Shown here in pieces: positions 32,215 through 38,707 of a DNA stretch of 64,000 nt. The stretch covers positions 3,534,001-3,598,000 of the forward strand of contig OZ241860.1 in the NCBI GenBank assembly GCA_965203195.1. The letters are read 5' to 3'. How positions within the stretch are numbered: position 1 is the first letter of the stretch; each line of letters opens with the position of its first letter. Both the position numbers and the translations under genes were made by a program. Source of the DNA: Bin87 sp965203195 (GTDB taxonomy: Bacteria; Chloroflexota; Dehalococcoidia; Lucifugimonadales; UBA3495). The notes beneath the pieces were generated by a model that did not search any database, had not been told where the DNA came from, and was given only the letters and a program-made list of their open reading frames with translations.

Positions 32215-34287
32215 TCATTCCTCGTCCAGGCTGTCGGCCAGAATCTCCAGCACGTCCCGCGCTTCTTTCGTGTCCGCCTCCCCCTTGGACTGGATGCCTT
32301 CGGTCATCATTTGTAGGCAGAAGGGGCAGGATACCCCCACCGTGTCGGCTCCCGTGGCCAGGAAGTGGTCGGTGCGGGCGTGGTTGATGCGTTCCCCCCC
32401 GCTTTCCTCAATCCACATATGGCCGCCCCCGGCGCCGCAGCAGAAACCCCGCTCCCGGCAGCGGGGCGACATTTCTACCAGCCGCAGGCCCGGAATTGCC
32501 TTCGCTATGTTGCGCGGGGCGTCGTACACGCCGTTGTGCCGCCCCAGGAAACAGGAATCGTGGTAGGCCACCGAAGTCTCCATCATCCTGATGGGCTTGA
32601 TGCGCCGCTCCCGGATGAGACCGTCCACGAACTGGCTGTAATGCAGCACTTCGTAGTCGCCGCCGAACTGCGGGTATTCGTTGCGGATGGTGTTGAAGCA
32701 GTGGGGGCAGATGGCGACGATCTTTTTGATGTTGTAGCCGTTCAGCACGGCGACATTCTGCTGCGCCAGCATCTGGTACAGGTATTCGTTGCCCATGCGC
32801 CGGGCCGGGTCGCCGGTGCAGGATTCCTCGTCCCCCAGGATGGCGAAGTCCACGCCGGCGGCCTTGAGCACCTTGACCATAGAACGGGCGATGCCCTGGC
32901 TGCGCTGTTCCAAAGCGGCGGTGCAGCCCACCCAGAACAGGACTTCCGCGTCCGGCTTTTCGGCAATGGTAGGCACATCCAGGCCCGCCGCCCAGTCGGT
33001 GCGGGAGAATGTGGTGCCGCGCCAGGGGTGTCCCCGCTGTTCCATGCTGAGCAGGGCGTTCATTCCGGTTTCCGGCATCCGGGCTTCGTCCAGGACCAGG
33101 CTGCGCCGCAGATCCATAATCGTCGGGATGTGTTCCACTACTACCGGGCATTCCTCCATGCAGGCCCCGCAGGATACACAGTCCCACACCGCCTGCTCCG
33201 GTATGGCGCCGTCAATCAGGGGCATCGGCTCCGTGTGGGTGTCATCCCGGGGCCCCTGGTGGCCGATGGCGATCATATGCTCCTTGAGGTTCTCCACGAT
33301 GTGCATCGGGGACAGGATTTTGCCCGTAGTATGCGCCGGGCAGGCGTCGGTGCAGCGTCCGCAGACGGCGCAGGCATAGCCGTCCAGCAGCTGTTTCCAG
33401 GTGAAGTCCTGGACGCGGGAGGCGCCGAAGCGGGCGTTTTCGTCCATACTCTCCAGGTCAATGGTCTCGACTTGCAGAGCGCCGCGCGGTTCCAGGCTGC
33501 GGAAAAAAGCGTTCAGCGGCGCCGCCACCATATGGATATGCTTGGAGAAGGGAATGTACAGCGCAAAGCCCAGGATGATGAGCAGGTGAACCCACCAGAA
33601 TACCGCCTGCAAGACGCCCGCCGTGGCCGCGGACATTCCCAGGGCGCGGAACCAGCCGCCGATGGCGCCGCCCACCGGCACACCCGCCTCCGGCCCGCTG
33701 CCGCCGGCGGCCACATAGAAGGAATGCACCAGCAGCGTGGCCAGCATCAGTCCCCCGGTTAGCCCGACGATGATTACCGACTCGCCCTTGCGCGTCAGGT
33801 CAAAGGTCAGGCGGTGGGGCTGCGCCACCCAGCGCCGGAACAGGGCCCACGCCAGCGCCGCCAGCACCACCACCGCCAGGACATCCAGATAGACGCTGTA
33901 CGCCAGGACGCCCGTTTTGGTGAGTATCGTTTCCGCCAGCGGATGCCAGATGGAGCCGCCAAAGATGAAAATCAGGTAGGACAGGGAGAAGGAGAGGAAG
34001 CCCCAGAAGATGGCGGCGTGTCCGATGCCGGCCAGGTCAATGCGGCGGGAGCGGGGGTCGGCGCGGCCCACCCGCTGCAACACCTTGCGCTGGCCCAGCA
34101 CGATGCTGGCGGCGCCGGCCAGCCGCGTCAGGGGACGGTCGAAGCGCGCCGCCGGGCGGCCCTGCAATGTCAGCCGGAACACCCGGCGGTACACGGCATA
34201 GCCGGCCACCGCAAGGGTGATGAGGGTCAGGGCATACACGCCAACCCAAACGGGAATCACGCCGAAAAGAGCATCGGGAGGAACCAT
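32215..34287 (-). CDS. Membrane heterodisulfide-reductase-like Fe-S oxidoreductase
   Basis: Predicted 690-residue protein fusing a NarI-like cytochrome b domain (about residues 1-270, five or six membrane helices with conserved His) to a cytoplasmic HdrD/GlpC-like part. Fe-S motifs are CAVCGRCTDACPAH (about 304) and CVSCGACMEECPVV (about 367). Two CCG domains follow, with GCTAALEQRSQG (about 450) and FCCGAGGGHMWIEE (about 613). It would move electrons between the quinone pool and a soluble partner, perhaps an acyl-CoA dehydrogenase or ETF, as in other Fe-S/NarI fusions. ATG at 34287 is used; a TTG two codons upstream with AAGG is also possible. Confidence 0.88.
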   Translation of the reverse strand: MVPPDALFGVIPVWVGVYALTLITLAVAGYAVYRRVFRLTLQGRPAARFDRPLTRLAGAASIVLGQRKVLQRVGRADPRSRRIDLAGIGHAAIFWGFLSFSLSYLIFIFGGSIWHPLAETILTKTGVLAYSVYLDVLAVVVLAALAWALFRRWVAQPHRLTFDLTRKGESVIIVGLTGGLMLATLLVHSFYVAAGGSGPEAGVPVGGAIGGWFRALGMSAATAGVLQAVFWWVHLLIILGFALYIPFSKHIHMVAAPLNAFFRSLEPRGALQVETIDLESMDENARFGASRVQDFTWKQLLDGYACAVCGRCTDACPAHTTGKILSPMHIVENLKEHMIAIGHQGPRDDTHTEPMPLIDGAIPEQAVWDCVSCGACMEECPVVVEHIPTIMDLRRSLVLDEARMPETGMNALLSMEQRGHPWRGTTFSRTDWAAGLDVPTIAEKPDAEVLFWVGCTAALEQRSQGIARSMVKVLKAAGVDFAILGDEESCTGDPARRMGNEYLYQMLAQQNVAVLNGYNIKKIVAICPHCFNTIRNEYPQFGGDYEVLHYSQFVDGLIRERRIKPIRMMETSVAYHDSCFLGRHNGVYDAPRNIAKAIPGLRLVEMSPRCRERGFCCGAGGGHMWIEESGGERINHARTDHFLATGADTVGVSCPFCLQMMTEGIQSKGEADTKEARDVLEILADSLDEE

Positions 34288-34632
34288 AGCCAAAACAACC
34301 TTGTGGGGCGCGCGTCATCTCCAGAGCCGGCCGGGGCCGGCCGGAGCCGGTCGGGAGGACGGGGATGGCAGCCCGGTAAAATTGGCGGCTAGTTTAGCAC
34401 ACGGCGGCGAGCGTCATTTTTTGGCAGTGGGCATCGTTCCGGCAGTTGCGGGCAGCCTTTCCGTCTGGGCAACGAACCACCAGCCGGCCTGTCTGTCAAC
34501 TGGCACACCCGCCAACCCGTCCAGCCGGCGCAGGCCGGAGTTTGCGGCGCGCCGGGGGCTTTGCTACCATAACGCCGCCGCATTGCTGCATTGCGCCGGG
34601 CAGTTGATGGAGGCGCCAGGCAGCGAGGATGA
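34288..34632. other. Divergent intergenic region, no gene seen
   Basis: These 345 bases separate the Hdr-like gene from the methyltransferase gene and must contain both promoters. Repeated GGCCGG/CCGG runs (34320-34360) can form hairpins. TTTGCTACCATAACG near 34560 is AT-richer than its surroundings and could be the plus-strand promoter. No open frame with homology was recognised. Confidence 0.35.
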
Positions 34633-36228
34633 ATGAATACTATGGCCGAGCTTAATGTGCCCGACCGCACCTTTTTTGAGGGCGACAACCTGGCTATCCT
34701 GCGGGGCATCAACAGTGAATGCGTTGACCTGATTGCCACCGACCCGCCTTTTAACAAGCGGCGGAATATGGCGGGGCGGGCGGGCAAGTATCCCGACCAG
34801 TGGTACTGGGCCGACACTCACGCCCATACCGCCGGTTGCCCGCCCGACTGCGACCTGCGCGCCGTGCAACGGGAATGGCTGGACGAGATCAAGGCACTGG
34901 GCGAAATCGCCGGGTGGCAGAAAGGGGCGGCGGGCCGGCGCGACGCCGGCCGCTACCGGGGGCTGGCGGCGGTCATTGAAACCGCGCGGCTGACGCACGA
35001 CGACGGCATCGCCGCATTCCTCTGCTTTCTGGCGGTGCGCCTGCTGGAGTGCCACCGCATCCTCAAACCTACGGGCAGCATTTACCTGCATTGCGACCAC
35101 AGCGCCAATGCCTACATCCGTCTGGCGATGGACGCTATTTTTGGCAAGGACAACTTTCGCAACGAAATCGTCTGGTGCTACACCGGCCCCGGTTCCCCCC
35201 AAATGCGCCAGTTCAACCGCAAGCATGACACCATTTACTGGTATGCCAAAGGCAGTGAATGGACATTCAATCGGGACGCAGTGCGTATCCCGTACAAAGA
35301 CGGCCGGCCGCATACGGGCGGTTTCACCCATCAGTCCGGCGCGAAAGCGGGCGCCAATATGGACCAGTCGGTAGCCGACCAGTACCAGCAGGGTAAAATC
35401 GCCGAGGATTGGTGGCCGGGCATAGCCATAGCCGCCCGCGGTTCCCAGAATACCGGATGGCCGACGCAGAAACCTCTGGCCCTGATGCAGCGCATCATCG
35501 CCGCGTCCAGCAACCCCGGCGATGCAGTTCTGGATCCCTTTGCCGGCTGCGCCACCACGCTGGTGGCCTGTGAAAATATGGGGCAAGGCCAACGCCGCCG
35601 CTGGATTGGAATTGACCGCGCCGGGATGGCCAAGGTCCACGTGCTTAACCGGTTGCTGGACACCGACAGCAAAAACGCCGCCGTTGCCGTCCGTAAAGTT
35701 CCGGGCAGCGAAGATGACGGCGTCTATGACGAGGCGGAGTTTCAAAAGGCGCTGGTCGCCAACCGCTGGGCGATGCGTCTGGAAACCATGCCGCCGCAGC
35801 GCACGGACACCGACGAAACCGCTCCCGGTTTTGCCACGCCGTACCGGCCGACCACTCGCCCCAAGACTGCTTTCACTTACGATGAAATGCTGGAGCTTTA
35901 CTTCGCCCGCTGGCTTTACCGGTGCGCCGGCTGCGGCAAGCCGGCCCCAACCTATCCCGACGGCAAGGTGGACACGGGAGATTTCCAGCTGGATCACCTG
36001 ACGCCGCGGGATTTGAACAATCCCGGAACCGATGAGCTGGACAACCGCTGCGCCCTGTGCGCCAAGTGCAACCGCAAGAAAAGCGATGCCCTTACGCTGA
36101 CCGGGCTGCAACGGCAGAACGCCAAGGATAGGGAACTTTACCTGAAACGGGCCGACTTGCCGAAGGAGAACGACATCCGGGCCTGGGGGCGGCGGGAAGT
36201 GGCGGCGGCGCAAACGAAAGAGGTATGA
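34633..36228 (+). CDS. DNA methyltransferase fused to HNH nuclease domain, paralogue 1
   Basis: Predicted 531-residue protein. Residues 14-350 form a beta-class amino-methyltransferase: catalytic motif IV is TDPPF (Asp37-Phe40), then a target-recognition region, then PTQKPLALM (motif X) and LDPFAGCATT (motif I, 301-306). The order IV before I is characteristic of the beta class, which methylates adenine N6 or cytosine N4. Residues about 425-490 are an HNH domain with zinc cysteines (CAGCGKP and CALCAKCNRKKS) and LDHLTPRDLNNPGTDELDNR. The chain therefore joins modification and cleavage functions. GAGGAT precedes the ATG. No separate restriction gene is adjacent. Confidence 0.85.
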   Translation: MNTMAELNVPDRTFFEGDNLAILRGINSECVDLIATDPPFNKRRNMAGRAGKYPDQWYWADTHAHTAGCPPDCDLRAVQREWLDEIKALGEIAGWQKGAAGRRDAGRYRGLAAVIETARLTHDDGIAAFLCFLAVRLLECHRILKPTGSIYLHCDHSANAYIRLAMDAIFGKDNFRNEIVWCYTGPGSPQMRQFNRKHDTIYWYAKGSEWTFNRDAVRIPYKDGRPHTGGFTHQSGAKAGANMDQSVADQYQQGKIAEDWWPGIAIAARGSQNTGWPTQKPLALMQRIIAASSNPGDAVLDPFAGCATTLVACENMGQGQRRRWIGIDRAGMAKVHVLNRLLDTDSKNAAVAVRKVPGSEDDGVYDEAEFQKALVANRWAMRLETMPPQRTDTDETAPGFATPYRPTTRPKTAFTYDEMLELYFARWLYRCAGCGKPAPTYPDGKVDTGDFQLDHLTPRDLNNPGTDELDNRCALCAKCNRKKSDALTLTGLQRQNAKDRELYLKRADLPKENDIRAWGRREVAAAQTKEV

Positions 36229-36269
36229 GGTATGACGGGGCGCGCGCCGCGCCGCTTTGTCTTTATAAG

Positions 36270-36525
36270 AGGGGAATGGTGGCGTGACGCGGTTAGTTGG
36301 TTGAGTGACGGGTACGACGTCGATTTAGGATTGGAGTAGGCAGCGCGGTGTCCGTTTTGGCGCCGGGCGCGCGTCCGCGCCCAGGGCTGTGGCGGATGGC
36401 GGTCGGGGCAGCTGTCCTTTGGTCGCCGGCGGTTGCCGTATCCGTGTTTCAGGGCAGTGTACGGATGTTCAGAGTGCAAGAGGGCGGAGGTCATAAATGG
36501 CGGCGAGTTTTTTTTAATCCCGGCG
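36270..36525 (-). repeat. Dispersed repeat, partial inverted copy 3
   Basis: Read on the minus strand this matches the first half of the copies at 20915-21462 and 53040-53552. Shared blocks (given on the plus strand here) include GGTGGCGTGACGCGGTT, GGCGCGCGTCCGCG, GATGGCGGTCGGGGCAGCTG and GTCATAAATGGCGGCGA. It covers most of the 345-base gap between the methyltransferase-HNH gene and the PhnD-like gene. The second half of the element is absent. Confidence 0.75.
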
Positions 36526-36573
36526 GACGGTCTCCGGCCGGCACCGGCAGCGCGAGGGGCCGGCCGGGGCCAG

Positions 36574-37368
36574 TTACCAGATGAGACCCTCGGCCAGGGC
36601 GGCGGCTTCCACTACATCCCAGCCCTCGGCGATGCCCGCTACCAGGCGGTCGCAGGCTTCGGCTTTCAGGACGGCGCGGCCCGCCGCATCGGTGTCATCT
36701 ACCGCCACCAGGGCGGCGGTGGCCTGCGCCGCCGCCGCGCCGTCCAGGTCGGGCCGGGCGGTGAAGCAGCAGTGGCTGTACCCCGGACTGCTCCAGAATA
36801 CCCGCAGGCGGGCCGGGTCGATGTTATGATTGCCGGCCAGGGTGGCCAGGGCGCGCCCGCTGACGGCGCCGGCGTCGTATTGCCCGTCCAGCACGTGCAG
36901 GATGACATCCACTTGAGCCGAGGAATGCCGGGGTTCGCGCTGGTCGCTGAAGTCGGCGGCCGCCAGGGCTTGCGCCGGGTTGATGCCCATATTTTTGAGG
37001 AAGTGGACGGGCAGCAGGCCGGCTTCTACGGAATCGCGGGCGGCAAAGGCGAAGCGGCGGCCGGGCAAGTCCTCTATGGTGGCTATTTCCGAATCGGCGC
37101 GGGTGATAAAGCGGGTGGTGAAGCCCACATCAACATCGCGCATTGCCAGCGCCGGGGCGCCGTCGGGGAAGGCGCGCCGCATTTTCACATGGGACAGCGG
37201 GCCGTTCCAGGCCAGATTGATTTCGCCGCGCACGAAGGCATCTACCATCGGGTCGTAGCCGGAATAGAGCAGCCAGTCGTATTCCAGCCCGTGGCGGCGG
37301 AATACCGTTTCTAGGGCCCGGCACAGGTCCAGATGCGCGGGCGAGGCCGTTGCGCCCAGCCGTATCAT
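36574..37368 (-). CDS. PhnD-like phosphate/phosphonate-type substrate-binding protein
   Basis: Predicted 264-residue periplasmic-binding-like protein of the PhnD/PBP family: MIRLGATASPAHLDLCRALETVFRRHG, YDPMVDAFVRGEINLAWNGPLSH, IATIEDLPGRRFAFAARDS and GAVSGRAL match the two-lobe fold of phosphite, phosphate or phosphonate binding proteins. No signal peptide is present, unlike transport receptors, and no ABC permease or ATPase lies nearby. It may be a stand-alone cytoplasmic binding protein or enzyme relative. GGAGG lies seven bases before the ATG. An insertion sequence begins about 75 bases upstream and may have separated it from its original promoter. Confidence 0.8.
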   Translation of the reverse strand: MIRLGATASPAHLDLCRALETVFRRHGLEYDWLLYSGYDPMVDAFVRGEINLAWNGPLSHVKMRRAFPDGAPALAMRDVDVGFTTRFITRADSEIATIEDLPGRRFAFAARDSVEAGLLPVHFLKNMGINPAQALAAADFSDQREPRHSSAQVDVILHVLDGQYDAGAVSGRALATLAGNHNIDPARLRVFWSSPGYSHCCFTARPDLDGAAAAQATAALVAVDDTDAAGRAVLKAEACDRLVAGIAEGWDVVEAAALAEGLIW

Positions 37369-37435
37369 AGCGTAGCCTCCGCGCCGGCGCCGCGGCCGGC
37401 AGATCAGGTTTGGCGGCGGATCAGGGTTGGCGGCA

Positions 37436-37444
37436 GTGTAGCAC
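37436..37444. repeat. Target-site duplication, left copy
   Basis: GTGTAGCAC lies immediately outside the left inverted repeat of the insertion sequence and is repeated exactly on the right side (38628-38636). Confidence 0.8.
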
Positions 37445-38627
37445 CTCGGGCGTACCCACTTTCAGGTGTGGGGCAAGCCGAACCATCTAGGCGGGGGCTC
37501 CGGCGTAGCCAGATAACATTCCATCCCCAGCCGCAGCAGCCCCAGCTGCCCCCACGAACACACCCGCCGTCGGAACCGCCACGACGCCCGCCGCCCCGCC
37601 AGCAGCAGCAAACAACACGCTAGCAACAACCCCACCAGCATACGCCCCAGCCGCGCCGTGGTGGTTGCCGTTCCCCGATCCAAGGCGAAATACTGCTTGC
37701 CATCGCGAAAGTACTGCTCCGGCTGCATCCGCTGGCGATAATGCGCCGCCACCTTGGCGTCGGGCAGCGATGTCGCCAAATACCAGGGTTCTCGATGCCC
37801 ACGGCCCCAGTACAGTACCAGGTTCACCGTCACTACCCCATCGGAACGATAGCGAACCCCAGGCAGAAACACATAGCGATTGGGACGCAGGGGATACTTC
37901 CGCAGCAATCCCTGATAACCATCGGCAGTCTGGATGTGGACATTGCCCTTGAGTCGCACTGCATAGTCCACTGTGCGGCCAGTGTGGCGGGGCATTTCCT
38001 GCAACCGGCGCAGCAGACTGGCGCGTCCGAAGCCTCTATCAGCCAGCAACAGCGGACGAATGTTGTCAGGCAGATTGCGCAGCAGGCGCGCGATGAAAGT
38101 CTCTTCCAGCCGGTTTTGCGACGGGGTCAGTTCATCGTGGGTCGTGGCCCAGCTGAGCAGGGGCAGCCCGCGCTTGCGATAGCAGACGGCGGCGAAAAGG
38201 CCGTTGCGCTTGCGGCCCAGGTCGGACCAGTCAATCATAATGGGCGTTAGGCCCTTGAGGCCGGCCAGGTGGCAGATGGCGGGCATCAGAGCGCATTGGG
38301 TTTGGATGGGGTCAAAGCGGGGATTGGAAAGGAAGCGGAAGATGCGCTTTTTGCGCTGATGGTGGTTTTGGGGGAGTCCGGGCATCCAGGGCCGGGCCAG
38401 TTCGGATAGGGAGAGGGCGCGGCGGTTGAGGATGGCGGCGGTGAGCAGGGCCAGGTTGGTGCGCCTGGTGGCGCGCATTTGGGGCAGGTTGTGGTGGAGA
38501 AAGGCGGCGATGTGGCGATACCATGGCATAGGTCGGCGGCTCCCGGGGTATCGGATGGTAGCTGTCCTGATACTTACCCGGAGCCGCCGGCTGTGGCAAG
38601 TGCCAACCCAAAGTGGGTACGCGCGAG
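37445..38627 (-). mobile_element. IS4-type insertion sequence, intact, 1183 bp
   Basis: The element is bounded by inverted repeats CTCGGGCGTACCCACTTT (37445-37462) and AAAGTGGGTACGCGCGAG (38610-38627), differing at one position, and is flanked by a 9-base direct repeat GTGTAGCAC. It contains a single transposase gene on the minus strand that overlaps the left repeat with its stop codon. Perfect flanking duplications and an intact frame point to a recent insertion between the PhnD-like gene and the FAD/Fe-S oxidase. Confidence 0.85.
37462..38529 (-). CDS. IS4-family DDE transposase
   Basis: Predicted 355-residue transposase. The DDE residues lie in IMIDWSD, LLADRGFGRASLL and the IS4 signature Y-2-R-3-E-6-K, read exactly as YRQRMQPEQYFRDGK at about residues 264-279. 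The N-terminal part (about 1-110) is the DNA-binding domain. It would catalyse cut-and-paste movement of the surrounding 1183-bp element. Frame and motifs are intact, so it is probably active. The end of the gene overlaps the left inverted repeat. Confidence 0.93.
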   Translation of the reverse strand: MPWYRHIAAFLHHNLPQMRATRRTNLALLTAAILNRRALSLSELARPWMPGLPQNHHQRKKRIFRFLSNPRFDPIQTQCALMPAICHLAGLKGLTPIMIDWSDLGRKRNGLFAAVCYRKRGLPLLSWATTHDELTPSQNRLEETFIARLLRNLPDNIRPLLLADRGFGRASLLRRLQEMPRHTGRTVDYAVRLKGNVHIQTADGYQGLLRKYPLRPNRYVFLPGVRYRSDGVVTVNLVLYWGRGHREPWYLATSLPDAKVAAHYRQRMQPEQYFRDGKQYFALDRGTATTTARLGRMLVGLLLACCLLLLAGRRASWRFRRRVCSWGQLGLLRLGMECYLATPEPPPRWFGLPHT

Positions 38628-38636
38628 GTGTAGCAC
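38628..38636. repeat. Target-site duplication, right copy
   Basis: GTGTAGCAC directly follows the right inverted repeat of the insertion sequence, identical to the left copy at 37436-37444. Confidence 0.8.
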
Positions 38637-38707
38637 AAGTTGCCGCCGCCGCCCCGTTGCGCTAACCTGTCGGGCGCCAACTACACGGGCCGCAGGAGGA
38701 TTTTCGT

